Assembly: GCF_009690625.1 (NCBI RefSeq)
Contig: NZ_CP033878.1
Span: 868,001-932,000, forward strand
Reading direction: 5' to 3'
Source of the DNA: Halorhabdus sp. CBA1104
GTDB taxonomy: Archaea; Halobacteriota; Halobacteria; Halobacteriales; Haloarculaceae
DNA: 64,000 nt
Shown: piece by piece, positions 9,391 through 18,115 of the stretch
Layout: every line of letters begins with the position of its first letter
Position numbering within the stretch: position 1 is the stretch's first letter
Program-made: the position numbers and the translations under genes
Notes under the pieces: model-generated
The model's input: the letters and a program-made list of their open reading frames with translations, nothing else
Database searches by the model: none
Told to the model about the DNA's origin: nothing

Positions 9391-9748
9391 TGGCCAGTAC
9401 CTCCCGGAGGGTGTCTTCCTCCAAGGTCCCGTACTCCCGATAGATCCGGACGATCAACGAGAGTGCGACGGCTGTCAGGCTCACACCGACGACGATCGCC
9501 GTCAGAATGAGGACGTGCGGAAGCGGACTGACGTAGGTCGCCTCCGCGCCGCCGTGGCCGACGATCGCCGGCACGCCATCCTCGACGTAGGCCGAAGAGA
9601 TGAAAAACAGGAAGATGCCCGTCTGAAAGATGTTCATCCCGATGACCTTCTTGACGAGGTTCGGCGACCGGATCATCACGTAGACCCCGATCGCGAGCAA
9701 CACGACCATCGCCACGTACCCGTACCGGGCGAGTAATGCGTCGATCAT
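9383..9748 (-). CDS. mnhC: Na+/H+ antiporter subunit C (MnhC, NuoK-like)
   Basis: 121 residues with three hydrophobic helices, a NuoK/MrpC homologue. The signature segment is KKVIGMNIFQTGIFLFFIS, and PHVLILTAIVVGVSLTAVAL is the conserved last helix. It overlaps mnhB by 4 nt (ATGA type) and mnhD by 8 nt, so all three are translationally coupled. Confidence 0.92.
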   Translation of the reverse strand: MIDALLARYGYVAMVVLLAIGVYVMIRSPNLVKKVIGMNIFQTGIFLFFISSAYVEDGVPAIVGHGGAEATYVSPLPHVLILTAIVVGVSLTAVALSLIVRIYREYGTLEEDTLREVLANE

Positions 9749-10200
9749 GCCTCATCGACCTCCTCGGAGACGCCTGCAGCGAGCAGGAAGAACAACGACG
9801 TGATCACGCCTGCGACGGTCGCACCGATCCCGAGTTCGACGAGTTCGATCCCGTACTTGCTGGCGTGATGGATGCCGTAGACGGGATACTCGAGAAAGCT
9901 ACCGCCGAGAACGATCGCACCGAGTCCGACGACGGCGAAGACGACGACGCCGGTGACGGCCGCGATCGCGAGCAGCGAGGACCCGAGCCACTCGCGGGTC
10001 GGTTCGATTCCGTAGGCAAAGGCGAGCATGAGGATCACTGCGCCGGCGATCACGCCGCCCTGGAACCCCCCGCCAGCGGATTCGGCACCGTGGAACATCA
10101 CGAACAGGCCAAAGGCGAGGACGAACGGGGCGACGACTCTGACGGTCGTCATGATGATCGGACTCTCGACGTACGTCGAGGGCGTTTCCTCACTACTCAT
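9745..10200 (-). CDS. mnhB: Na+/H+ antiporter subunit B (MnhB)
   Basis: 151 residues with four helices, matching the MnhB domain. The family's GGGFQGG motif is present in GAESAGGGFQGGVIAGA near residues 39-55. It overlaps both neighbours by 4 nt. It is a structural membrane subunit of the Mrp-type antiporter. Confidence 0.92.
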   Translation of the reverse strand: MSSEETPSTYVESPIIMTTVRVVAPFVLAFGLFVMFHGAESAGGGFQGGVIAGAVILMLAFAYGIEPTREWLGSSLLAIAAVTGVVVFAVVGLGAIVLGGSFLEYPVYGIHHASKYGIELVELGIGATVAGVITSLFFLLAAGVSEEVDEA

Positions 10201-10733
10201 GCAAACACCTCCCGTTTGAGGACGACCAGCAGTGCTGTCCCGGCGGCGAAGACGACGACCACCTCGCCGAAGGTATCGAATCCACGATAGGCTGCCAACA
10301 CGGCTGTGACGACGTTCTCGACGCCGGTCGCACTGTATGCGTCCGCGAGATAGGTCGTCGTGACGGCATCGGCCGGTACTGCAGCGTTCGGGTCGCCGAT
10401 CCGGGGCAGTGCCGGGACAGTCGCGCCGATCGCCAGCGCGAACGCACCGGCGACCGTCAGTGGACCGAGTTTGACGCGCTCGACCAATCGGTCCCCGGGC
10501 GCACGGACCGTCTTCGCGATCGTTACCAACAGGAGGATCGTCATCGCGCCGGCGCCGACCGCCGCCTCGGTGAGGGCCACGTCGGGTGCCTGCAGGAGTA
10601 CCCAGATGACCGACACGCCGAGGCTGTAGGCCGCAAAGGCGATGATCGCGGCAAGGACGTCACGCAGCAGCGCAGTGACCAGTGCCGTCAGGATCACGAA
10701 GACGAGCACTGTCGCCATCAGCGGCGACAGCAT
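10197..10733 (-). CDS. Antiporter subunit with fused MbhD (DUF4040) and MbhE-like parts
   Basis: 178 residues. The first half is a DUF4040/MbhD domain (SLGVSVIWVLLQAPDVALTE is the typical segment). The second half carries AYRGFDTFGEVVVVFAAG, as in MbhE and the C-terminus of bacterial MrpA. The operon therefore encodes the MrpA C-terminal portion as a separate small subunit, with no full MrpA. It overlaps mnhB by 4 nt and abuts mnhG by 1 nt. Confidence 0.85.
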   Translation of the reverse strand: MLSPLMATVLVFVILTALVTALLRDVLAAIIAFAAYSLGVSVIWVLLQAPDVALTEAAVGAGAMTILLLVTIAKTVRAPGDRLVERVKLGPLTVAGAFALAIGATVPALPRIGDPNAAVPADAVTTTYLADAYSATGVENVVTAVLAAYRGFDTFGEVVVVFAAGTALLVVLKREVFA

Positions 10734-11053
10734 CAGGATTCACCCCCTTCGTCGTCGGTCGTCCACGGTTCGATCCCTTGGTCGTCGGCCGCCCGGACGA
10801 TGGCGTGGGCAGCCGTCGGGTTCGTGATGAACATGAACACGAGCAACAACAGCGTCTTGACGGTCGGTGTGTGTGGCCCGAAGGCGAGAGCCACGGCAGC
10901 GAGTGTCAGCACGGCTCCGAGCGTGTCGCTCTTGGAGGTAGCGTGGGCTCGCGTGTAGAGATCCGGCAGACGCAACACGCCGACCACTGCGACGAACCCG
11001 AAGAACGCCCCGCCCGCGACAAGCGCGACGATGAGGTATTCGACGGGCGTCAT
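10733..11053 (-). CDS. mnhG: Na+/H+ antiporter subunit G (MnhG)
   Basis: 106 residues with three helices. GVLRLPDLYTRAHATSKSDT is the MnhG/PhaG signature, followed by FMFITNPTAAHAI. It overlaps mnhF by 4 nt and the next gene by 1 nt. Confidence 0.92.
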   Translation of the reverse strand: MTPVEYLIVALVAGGAFFGFVAVVGVLRLPDLYTRAHATSKSDTLGAVLTLAAVALAFGPHTPTVKTLLLLVFMFITNPTAAHAIVRAADDQGIEPWTTDDEGGES

Positions 11054-11340
11054 ATGACCCCTCCGCGTTCGACGGTGAACTTCGAGATGGCAATACTCAT
11101 AAGGAAGTTCAGCAGGGCGTAGACGAGGGCGATATCGAGGAAGCCGGGTTCACCAAGTGCCGCGGCTATCAGTGCAATCGCGACGACCGTGTTCGAGCCG
11201 ATGAGATTGACCGCGATAACCCGGTCTTGCATGGTCGGCCCCTGCCAGACCCGATAGAGGGTGATCACGGCAAAGGCGATGAATGCGGCCGCCGTCCCGA
11301 GTAGTGCGCCCGTCACCACCGGATCGAGTCCCGACGCCAT
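11050..11340 (-). CDS. mnhF: Na+/H+ antiporter subunit F (MnhF)
   Basis: 96 residues with three helices. RVWQGPTMQDRVIAVNLIG is the characteristic MnhF/PhaF motif, and DIALVYALLNFLMSIA forms the last helix. It shares 1 nt with mnhE and overlaps mnhG by 4 nt. Confidence 0.92.
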   Translation of the reverse strand: MASGLDPVVTGALLGTAAAFIAFAVITLYRVWQGPTMQDRVIAVNLIGSNTVVAIALIAAALGEPGFLDIALVYALLNFLMSIAISKFTVERGGVI

Positions 11341-12455
11341 TAGGCTGACACCTCCGCGGAATCGGTTTCGTCGTCTGGGGATTCGTCTATATCGCCCCGT
11401 TCACGAGGTGAGGGGATCCGGGCCGCCGACCGGCCGTAAAACACGAACCGGATGGCACGTTCAAGTCCCCCATCGAAGAGGTCAGACCGGGCCGAGGCCG
11501 TCAACGAATGGACGTGGAACTCCTGATCGTCGACGTCGACCGTCAGCGTCCCCGGCGTCATCGTGATACTGTTTGCCAGTCCCGTCACCGAGAGCTCGTC
11601 CCAGACCATCGCGTCGAAGCCGACGGTCTTCGGGTCGATCGGAAGTTTCGGATCGAGTATCACTTTCGCGAGGGCGACGTTGGCCTTGGCGATCTCCCAG
11701 AGGAAGTAGGGAACGAACAGCAGCCCCCGGACGAAGATCCGCGGCCACCGCCGCCAGACTGGTGGCCGGGAAAACGTAACTCGCGAGAGGAGACCGGCAA
11801 CGATGCCGGCGCTGATCGCCCCGGTCGCGAGGTCGAACGTCCCCGCGAACCCACCGATTACAAGGTAAAATAGATACGAGACGCCGAACACCGCCAGAAA
11901 CTGCCCGATCCCGCTACTCCGGACGAGACGGGTGCGGCGAGCCGCCCGATCGATCGGTGCCTCCTCGACAGTGAGGCCAGCGTCCCTGAGCCCTTGCTCT
12001 AACGGACGCAAGAGTGGAACCCGGCCGCCGGGGGCGTATTCCGGGTCGACAACGACGCGTTCGAGTCCGTGTTGCCGGGCGTAGTCGGTGATCACCTGGG
12101 CGAAGTCGTCCGGCCGGAACAGGTACTCATCCACACCGAGGACTGCTGTTTCGATCGCGATCGATTCCGGCCGATCGTCTTCGTCGACGTCGGCGTCCTC
12201 TCGGGCCCAGACAGTCGCCCGTTCGAGGAGGTCAGCGCCGTCCGAGCGCTCTTCCTGGAACGTTCGACGACCCTGTGCGTAGACGAAGTGAACAGTGGCC
12301 TGACGGCCACGTTCGCCGGCTCGTTCCCGGGCGTCCCGTACCGCGTAGGCGACGGCGTTCCGGAGCGTCTCCGACGGTGCCACCGGAACCAGGACGTCGA
12401 GTGGTCGATCGTCGGGCGGCTCCTCAGCCTCCACGACGCGCTGGGCGTTGGTCAT
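11340..12455 (-). CDS. mnhE: Na+/H+ antiporter subunit E with N-terminal Usp-like domain
   Basis: 371 residues, about twice the usual MnhE length. Residues 1 to about 175 look like a universal-stress-protein-type alpha/beta domain (PLDVLVPVAPSETLRNAV, then GLERVVVDPEYAPGG). Residues 190 to 350 are MnhE, with RGLLFVPYFLWEIAKANVAL and the NSITMTPGTLTVDV motif. It is the first gene of the operon, whose promoter should lie in 12456-12500, where a minus-strand GTTTTCTTT stretch sits about 27-35 nt upstream. The Usp fusion could couple antiporter assembly or activity to a nucleotide or stress signal (inference). Confidence 0.9.
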   Translation of the reverse strand: MTNAQRVVEAEEPPDDRPLDVLVPVAPSETLRNAVAYAVRDARERAGERGRQATVHFVYAQGRRTFQEERSDGADLLERATVWAREDADVDEDDRPESIAIETAVLGVDEYLFRPDDFAQVITDYARQHGLERVVVDPEYAPGGRVPLLRPLEQGLRDAGLTVEEAPIDRAARRTRLVRSSGIGQFLAVFGVSYLFYLVIGGFAGTFDLATGAISAGIVAGLLSRVTFSRPPVWRRWPRIFVRGLLFVPYFLWEIAKANVALAKVILDPKLPIDPKTVGFDAMVWDELSVTGLANSITMTPGTLTVDVDDQEFHVHSLTASARSDLFDGGLERAIRFVFYGRSAARIPSPRERGDIDESPDDETDSAEVSA

Positions 12456-12617
12456 TGGCTACGTATCCGTCACATTACAGTCCCCAAAGAAAACTACTGC
12501 GTTCTTCCTCGCTCGATCGGATTGACAGGTTTCTCTCCCGGAGCAGTTTGGCATTTTACTCGTTTTGGACGTCTGCTTGGGGCGCCCACGACCGATATCG
12601 AATAGGCTGCTCGACCC

Positions 12618-13774
12618 TCACGACAACGTTCGGCTTAGCTCGTCGGCAATGCGCCCGCCAAGCGCCGCTTTCGACCCGCTGAATTCGGTAACAGCGTCGT
12701 CCTCGACCAACAGCGCCCGCGTCTTTTCGCCCCCGGCGGCCCCAGTGTCGTTTGCGACGACAAGAGAGAGGGCTACCCGCTCGAGGAGATCGCGCGCTGC
12801 CTCGATCATCTCGTCGTCGTCAGCGCCGGGTTCGAGCTTGAAACCGATCATCGGCAAGTCGGGGGCCCGCTGTCTGACCTGATCGAGAAGCTTCGGTGTC
12901 GGCTGTAGTTCGAGCGTCAGTCTGTCCTGTCCGGAGCGGATTTTCTCGTCACGGCGCTCGACCGTGTAATCGCCGATCGCTGCTGCCGAGACGAGCGCGT
13001 CGGCACCAGCGGCACACTCTTGGGCGGCAGCGACCATCTCGGCTGCCGTCTCGACGTTCTCGACGGTCGCGTAGGGGACGTCCGGCCCGTCGTGCAACAG
13101 TGTCACGTCTGCACCCCGGACGTAGCAGGCTTTCGCGATCGCCCGGCCGGTCTTTCCCGACGCCCGGTTCGAGAGTGTTCGTATCGGATCGACTGCCTCC
13201 GTCGTCGCGCCGCCGGTGACGACGATCGACTCACCCGCAAGCGGCCGCTCGCCCGCGGCGCGTGCCGTTTCGAGAACGATCGCTTCCTCGCTTGCGATTT
13301 TTGCCTTCGACTCCTCGATGCGCGGATCGGCGAAGGCGACACCCCACGAGTCCAGGCGTTCGATGGCGTCTAAGACACCCGGATGATCGTACATCGGTTC
13401 GTGCATCGCAGGCGCGATCACGACGGGGATGCCTGCCCCGAGCGCTGTCGTCGCGCAGGTCGTTACCGGCGTATCGTCGATCGCCGCGGCGATTTTCCCA
13501 CCGTGTTGGCTGTCGAGGGTGCGATCAACAGCACGTCTCCCCACGGGTCCTCGCCGAAGAACGTAACGTGCTCGACACTGCCGCCGATCTCCGTGATGAC
13601 ATCGCCGTCAGTCGCCAGTTCGACCGCCCAGGGATGGATGATATTCGTCGCTGATTCGGTCATGATCGCCCGGACTGTCGCCCCACGGCGCCGGAGTTCG
13701 TGGGCCAATTCGACGGTCTTGACCGCTGCGATAGACCCTGTCACTCCGAGGACGACGTTCGTATCTTCGAGCAT
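12618..13774 (-). pseudogene. coaBC: coaBC (dfp), interrupted by a one-base frameshift
   Basis: Bifunctional phosphopantothenoylcysteine decarboxylase / phosphopantothenate-cysteine ligase, which makes 4'-phosphopantetheine for CoA. The N-terminal flavoprotein part begins at 13774 with VVLGVTGSIAAVKTVELA. It reads correctly to LLIAPSTANTVGK, then runs off frame. The homologous continuation IAAAIDDTPVTTCATTALG is found in the -1 frame, and the ligase domain (VVTGGATTEAVDPIRTLSNR) is complete to 12618. One base is missing in the GGGAAAA run at 13493-13499. Restored, the protein is 385 residues, normal for the family. CoaBC is normally needed for CoA, so a sequencing or assembly indel is the simplest explanation. 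Confidence 0.85.
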
Positions 13775-14193
13775 TGCTCGGCGATTCGAGAGCCGGTCGC
13801 AAAAGTCATTCCACCGCGCCCCGATAGCTGACGGACCACCGAAAGCGGGCGCCCCCCAAGCGACGGCATCTTCTTCTCGCCTTGGCCACCGAAAGCGAAT
13901 GGGTTCGTCTCGTCGTCACTCTTCTCGGCGCGTTGTTTGGCTATCGGTCGCCTGTGGCTCGTCTCCGAGGCCGGAACGATGCCGTCGGGCGGACGCAACG
14001 TCAAGACGCTTCGAGCGTTGCTGTCATCTGCTGCTCGCTGACGTACCTGCCCGCCCAGACTTGCCACGTCCGGATAACGCTGCTCACTGACAGTGTGACG
14101 GATCAGTCCCACAGCTTCCATCGACGTGGCGCATACTGAACGATCTACCTGCACTGCCAAACGAACGAACAGAAAATGACCTAGTGAGCCGAT
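13775..14193. other. Gene-poor 419-nt gap upstream of coaBC
   Basis: No convincing gene seen. The open frames here give Arg/Ser-rich, noncoding-looking translations. A 12-bp direct repeat CCACCGAAAGCG occurs twice, at about 13831 and 13887. The stretch holds the coaBC promoter region and the pilin gene's 3' flank. Confidence 0.4.
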
Positions 14194-14604
14194 CTAGGGC
14201 CAAGTGGCCAGCGTTGCACTCTTGTCACCGCTCGGTTCTTTCCAGATAACCTGGACTTCATCACCGTTGGTTTGATTAACTCCACCAATCCCTATCGAGT
14301 CTCCAGCCGTTATCTCTCCGTCTGTGCCGGCATTGATAGTGAAGTTGGCATTGTCACCAGTAACGGAGATCGTTTCCTCGTCAAGTGTCTCTCCTCCGGT
14401 ATGCGTTGCGGTCAGGTTGTCGCTTGTCTCGTTGTAATCAAACGAGAAACTCGCCTGTGGGGCCGTGCTGCTGATTTGTTCACCGAGACCGAGAACGAAT
14501 GTCGCAATGACGGCTGCGAGAATTACCGTAATCGCGACCATCAGGATGACCCCGATGACCGGACTTACTGCATTGTCGTCGTCGAAGAGTTCTTTCAGTT
14601 GCAT
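14194..14604 (-). CDS. Archaeal type IV pilin (PilA-like)
   Basis: 136 residues. The N-terminus MQLKELFDDDNAVSPVIGVI is a class III (PibD-processed) signal. The basic and acidic leader is followed by DDNAVSPVIGV and an unbroken hydrophobic helix (LMVAITVILAAVIATFVLG) that drives pilus assembly. The rest is a small beta-rich, Thr/Asn-rich extracellular domain with NQT and NYS-like sequons for N-glycosylation. Adhesion or biofilm pili are the likely role. It is monocistronic with an apparent 5' leader. Confidence 0.88.
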   Translation of the reverse strand: MQLKELFDDDNAVSPVIGVILMVAITVILAAVIATFVLGLGEQISSTAPQASFSFDYNETSDNLTATHTGGETLDEETISVTGDNANFTINAGTDGEITAGDSIGIGGVNQTNGDEVQVIWKEPSGDKSATLATWP

Positions 14605-14694
14605 GGTTGTGTTCCGTTTATATCGCCGCCACTGACGGACAGCTGCGTGTCCATCGCCATGGCAGCTTCTACCCGTATATCGGTCTCGTCAACG

Positions 14695-14700
14695 TATAAA
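14695..14700 (-). promoter_or_regulatory. Probable pilin promoter (TTTATA)
   Basis: On the minus strand the box reads TTTATA, about 93 nt from the pilin ATG. This predicts a roughly 65-nt 5' leader, unlike most genes here. A second TATA-like stretch at 14616-14624 is too close to the ATG. Confidence 0.35.
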
Positions 14701-14831
14701 GGTTCGTGGTGGGTTATTGGGGCTGATAATACCGGAAGGCGTGTGATAATCGCTGTCTAGTCTCGGGATTGTCCGGCGATCCGCCGCGGGACGTTCCTAT
14801 CTCGAATCTGCTCGAACCAGCGGCGAAGACG

Positions 14832-15473
14832 TCAGGATTCGTCGCCGTAATCGCCGCCGTACTTCATGAAGAAGTACGTACATCCAAGCACTGCCGTCAT
14901 GACGAAGCCACTAGAGACGCCGAGCAGTTTGGCACTTTCAGGGACGACTGGTCCCGTGTTGCCACCGGTCGAGACGGTCGGATAGTCTTCACCGACGACG
15001 ACGGCACCCTTCATCCCGACCGAGAGGTGGGGATCGCAGTAGTACTTGTGAATCCCGGCCTCGTCGAAGGTCCGTTCGAACGTGGTGCCGGCCTCGCCCG
15101 TCGAGGGGCCAGAGGAGTAATCGTCGTTTTCGCCGACGACGTTGTGGCCGCCGCCCTGGCCTGTCCACTCCCAGACGACGGTCGTTCCCGTGTCGACATA
15201 CATGGCCGGTGGGCCAAACGCCCAGTAATCGCCGTTGCCCTCGACGCCGACTTCCACCGTCACCTCGTCTTGCCCACGGAAGTCTTCGGTCGTCGAGAAG
15301 TTGCCCACGTCGGACAGCCAACCGCCGTAATCCGGTTTGCCGCCACCGCCGCCACCGTCTTCTTCTTGGGCGGCGGCAGTGCCGGCCGCGCCAGCGGCCG
15401 CCGTGCCGCCGGCGACCGTGCCCGCCGATCGCAGGAACGCCCGGCGAGATCGCTCGGGAGCGTCGTCGGTCAT
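14832..15473 (-). CDS. Halocyanin A (membrane-anchored blue copper protein)
   Basis: 213 residues. A Tat signal (SRRAFLRSAGTVAGG) is followed by a Gly-rich linker and a plastocyanin-like domain with type 1 copper ligands His110 (GGGHNVVGEN), Cys146, His149 and Met154 (CDPHLSVGM). A C-terminal helix (near residues 185-205) would anchor it in the membrane with the copper domain outside. It carries electrons between respiratory complexes. The copper domain is nearly identical in DNA to halocyanin B at 21885-22535, while the C-terminal anchors differ. A weak AACATATTC box lies about 30 nt upstream of the start. Confidence 0.9.
   Translation of the reverse strand: MTDDAPERSRRAFLRSAGTVAGGTAAAGAAGTAAAQEEDGGGGGGKPDYGGWLSDVGNFSTTEDFRGQDEVTVEVGVEGNGDYWAFGPPAMYVDTGTTVVWEWTGQGGGHNVVGENDDYSSGPSTGEAGTTFERTFDEAGIHKYYCDPHLSVGMKGAVVVGEDYPTVSTGGNTGPVVPESAKLLGVSSGFVMTAVLGCTYFFMKYGGDYGDES
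14989..15356. repeat. Copy 1 of 368-bp near-identical halocyanin core
   Basis: Aligns base for base, with offset 7077 and no gaps, to 22066-22433. I count five mismatches. A second short match covers the Tat-signal codons (about 15396-15434 against 22476-22515). Sequence outside these blocks diverges quickly. Confidence 0.9.
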
Positions 15474-15565
15474 ATCTGCGGGTTCGTGGCCCCGGATAGT
15501 GAATATGTTGGTCGGGACAATGGTGGCCGGTTGGAATCGTCTGCCCGTTCGTCATCTGGGGCCGA

Positions 15566-16630
15566 TCACTGCTCGCGTTCGACGACGAACGTCGTGAATT
15601 CTTTGAGGTGCGCTGCGGGATCCGGTTCGAGATCAACACGGTCTAACTGTTCGCGAGCCTCTGCAGCCAGCGTGAGCGCTCGTTGACGAGCGTATTCGAC
15701 ACTCCCCGTCGACTGGAGGATCTCGATCGCGTCCATGATCTCCTCGTCGGTGTTGTCCTCGGCCTGGAGGATCGCTTCGAGGCGGGCGACATCCTCGGCC
15801 GGCGCGTTTTCAGCGGCGTGAATCACCATCAACGTCTTCTTGCCTTCCCGAATGTCGTTGCCGAACTCCTTGCCGAAATCGCCGGCCTGATCGAGGGTGT
15901 TTTCGACGTCGAGAATGTCGTCACCGATCTGGAAAGCGATCGACATCCGCTCGGCGTAAGTCGCAACTGCGCGTTCGACGGCTTCGGGTTGATTGGTGAC
16001 GATCGCTGCTAGACGGGCGACAATCCGGGCGAGACAACCCGTCTTACAGGCACACATCTCGTAGTACTGCTGTTCGTCGATCCGGACCATCGACTCGTTG
16101 TGCCAGTGGATGTCCATGCCCTGGCCGAGATGCGTGCGGTTGAGTTCGTCCATGAGCATCTCGTAGGCGGCCAGTCGGGTCTGGGCGTCGAGGTCGGCTG
16201 GATTCCGCCTGATGATTTTCAACGGCAGGAAGTACATCGCGTTGCCAGCGTTCAGCGCCACGTCGACGCCGTGGCCTCGATGTAAGGCCGTCTCGCCACG
16301 GCGCATCGACGCCCCGTCCTCGACGTCGTCGACGATAATCGTCCCGTTGTGTAGCACTTCCGGGATACAGGCGTAGGGAAGGTATTCTTCGGGTTCCTCG
16401 CCGAACCCCTCGACGAGAATGAGAAAGAGAATCGCCCGCCAGCGCTTGCCGCCCCGGTCGAGCAAGTCCCACACCGGGTCGGCCAGCGCTCGCTGAATCG
16501 CTTCTGGATCGTACTCGTAGGTCGGTTCTCCGAAGAACTCTTGGAGATAGTCGTCGTCGACGGCACGCGGGAGCAACGCTGCTATCGCATCGTCGACGAC
16601 CGGTCGCCACTCTGCAAGTAGGTCCCGCAT
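15566..16630 (-). CDS. Polyprenyl (geranylgeranyl-type) diphosphate synthase
   Basis: 354 residues, all-alpha trans-prenyltransferase. The first aspartate-rich motif is DDVED at 101-105 in IIVDDVEDGASMRRGE, and the second is DDILD at 237-241. The GGKRWR lysine/arginine site is near residue 60. It condenses IPP with allylic diphosphates to supply C20 or longer chains for archaeal lipids or quinones; product length cannot be set from sequence alone. A CTAAAAA box lies 27 nt upstream of the ATG at 16630. It is followed 92 nt later by halocyanin A, which seems to have its own promoter. Confidence 0.88.
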   Translation of the reverse strand: MRDLLAEWRPVVDDAIAALLPRAVDDDYLQEFFGEPTYEYDPEAIQRALADPVWDLLDRGGKRWRAILFLILVEGFGEEPEEYLPYACIPEVLHNGTIIVDDVEDGASMRRGETALHRGHGVDVALNAGNAMYFLPLKIIRRNPADLDAQTRLAAYEMLMDELNRTHLGQGMDIHWHNESMVRIDEQQYYEMCACKTGCLARIVARLAAIVTNQPEAVERAVATYAERMSIAFQIGDDILDVENTLDQAGDFGKEFGNDIREGKKTLMVIHAAENAPAEDVARLEAILQAEDNTDEEIMDAIEILQSTGSVEYARQRALTLAAEAREQLDRVDLEPDPAAHLKEFTTFVVEREQ

Positions 16631-16727
16631 GACTCCCCACTCGGCATGCGGGCCTAAAAAACTCCCTTCCCCAGCCCGAGAGTGGAGTGCGGAGGGTTTT
16701 TGCCCGGGAACAGCGTGGTCTCGTGTG

Positions 16728-17612
16728 ATGAGTCCGGAGCCCAGAAACGGGCCTGTTGCGGTTGTCGGTGACGATGGTGGCGCCGTGGTAGAACTCGTCG
16801 AATCGATGGGGCTGCGAACGGTGTCGGGCGAGCCAACGGATCACGAGGAGGCCACTGTCGCTATCGCAATCGGCGAGCCGGCGCTTTTCGAGGTCGCTCG
16901 TGAGTGGCCAACGACACCGATCCTGCCGGTCGACGTTTCGGCAGGCCACCAAGCTGTCCCTCCAGGGGCGCTCCAGTCTGCCCTCGGGCACTTAGCCGAC
17001 GGGACCTACACGATCCAAAACCAACCGCTACTGTCGGTCACTCTCGACGGTGATCCCGTTGGGACTGCTGTATCGGACGTGATGCTGGTGACTGCCGAGC
17101 CGGCACATATTTCGGAATACACTGTCGAGCGGCCGGCCGAATCGATTTCGACGTTCCGCGCAGACGGCGTCGTCGTTGCGACGCCAGCCGGCAGTGCTGG
17201 GTATGCCCGACAGGTCGGTGGGCCGATCCTTAGCCCGGATGTCGCGGCGCTCTCTGTCGTCCCGATCGGTGCGTTCAAAACCGAACGTGATCACTGGGTC
17301 GTCTCTGTTCCCGAGGAGACGTGGGCACTCAATCTATCGGTCGAACGGGAGGAAGCTCCCGTGTCGCTGCTAGTTGACGGCCACGATACTCGTCGAGTCG
17401 CGGCCGACGAGCAGTTGACACTCGCGCACGGTGGGGTGATCTCGCTGATGTCGGTCCCCGAAAGTGAGTCGGTCTATCGACCGCTCGGGGATCGCCCTCA
17501 CACGACACGCACCGTGGACGACCGTGGCAGTACCGATTTCGCATCGTCTCCCGAAACCCAGAGCAGCGAGGAGTCCGCGAGACTTCCGGATGCGTCGTTT
17601 CCCCGCGAGTGA
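16728..17612 (+). CDS. NAD kinase paralogue with degenerate catalytic motif
   Basis: 294 residues. The C-terminal half is clearly NAD kinase-like: VVATPAGSAGYARQVGGPI at 150-168 matches the TPTGSTAY nucleotide-binding loop, followed by LSVVPIGAF. The N-terminal GGDGT motif, whose aspartate is essential in known NAD kinases, is replaced by AIAIGEPALF (residues 46-54). The protein may therefore be inactive or regulatory, or may use an altered mechanism. An acidic, Ser-rich tail follows residue 255. The ATG at 16728 is supported by a GTTTTT box about 28 nt upstream. Confidence 0.8.
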   Translation: MSPEPRNGPVAVVGDDGGAVVELVESMGLRTVSGEPTDHEEATVAIAIGEPALFEVAREWPTTPILPVDVSAGHQAVPPGALQSALGHLADGTYTIQNQPLLSVTLDGDPVGTAVSDVMLVTAEPAHISEYTVERPAESISTFRADGVVVATPAGSAGYARQVGGPILSPDVAALSVVPIGAFKTERDHWVVSVPEETWALNLSVEREEAPVSLLVDGHDTRRVAADEQLTLAHGGVISLMSVPESESVYRPLGDRPHTTRTVDDRGSTDFASSPETQSSEESARLPDASFPRE

Positions 17613-17677
17613 CCGATTGGCCTCGCGGGAGTGCCGGTTTGGAAACACTCTAATGGATACCGTTCGTGGGGTCGGGT

Positions 17678-18115
17678 ATGCCACCGGTTTCGCTCTTTGG
17701 CCCCCTCGATGCGCTGGTCGGCGACCACATCGAGTACGTCTTACTCGCTGTCGTCCTCGCGAATCAGGTAACACGGATACTCGCCCACCGGCAACACGTC
17801 CAGCAAGCCGCCCAAGGGGGCGCAGACGCGATGACGCGCTCTCTCCCACATACTGTCTCGAACGTCCTCCTCGTGCTGGTGTCGTTTTACTATCTGACGT
17901 TGCACCACCACGGCGGCATCGTCGCCTCGGTACTCGTGTTGGGGCTGTTCATCACGGACTTCTTCGAGTTCGAGGCTCGCAAGGTCGAAGCGCGTCGTGA
18001 CATCCCGCTCGAACGGCCGAAAGGGGCTATCGCCGCCTCGCTGCTTACGTTGACGTACGTCGGGTACCAGAGTCTCTTTTTCGTCGTCGAACCGATCTGG
18101 ACGGCACTGGTCTAA
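17678..18115 (+). CDS. Conserved haloarchaeal small membrane protein, function unknown
   Basis: 145 residues with about four hydrophobic segments: YVLLAVVLANQVTRILA, VSNVLLVLVSFYYLTLHH, GIVASVLVLGLFITDFFEF and ASLLTLTYVGYQSLFFVV. A histidine cluster (LHHHGG) sits between helices 2 and 3. The ATG at 17678 fits a CTCTAATGG box about 27 nt upstream better than the GTG at 17666. I do not recognise a functional family. Confidence 0.7.
   Translation: MPPVSLFGPLDALVGDHIEYVLLAVVLANQVTRILAHRQHVQQAAQGGADAMTRSLPHTVSNVLLVLVSFYYLTLHHHGGIVASVLVLGLFITDFFEFEARKVEARRDIPLERPKGAIAASLLTLTYVGYQSLFFVVEPIWTALV

Noticed and set aside
13491-13504. Programmed -1 frameshifting as the accepted explanation for coaBC
   Set aside because: The slippery heptamer is real, but any one-base deletion in that run would create it. 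Two other genes show the same kind of deletion, one without a slippery heptamer. It is kept only as an alternative.
13741-14160. A 139-codon minus-strand gene between coaBC and the pilin
   Set aside because: Low-complexity, Arg/Ser/Gly-rich translation without helices or motifs. It overlaps the coaBC start and no homology is recognised.
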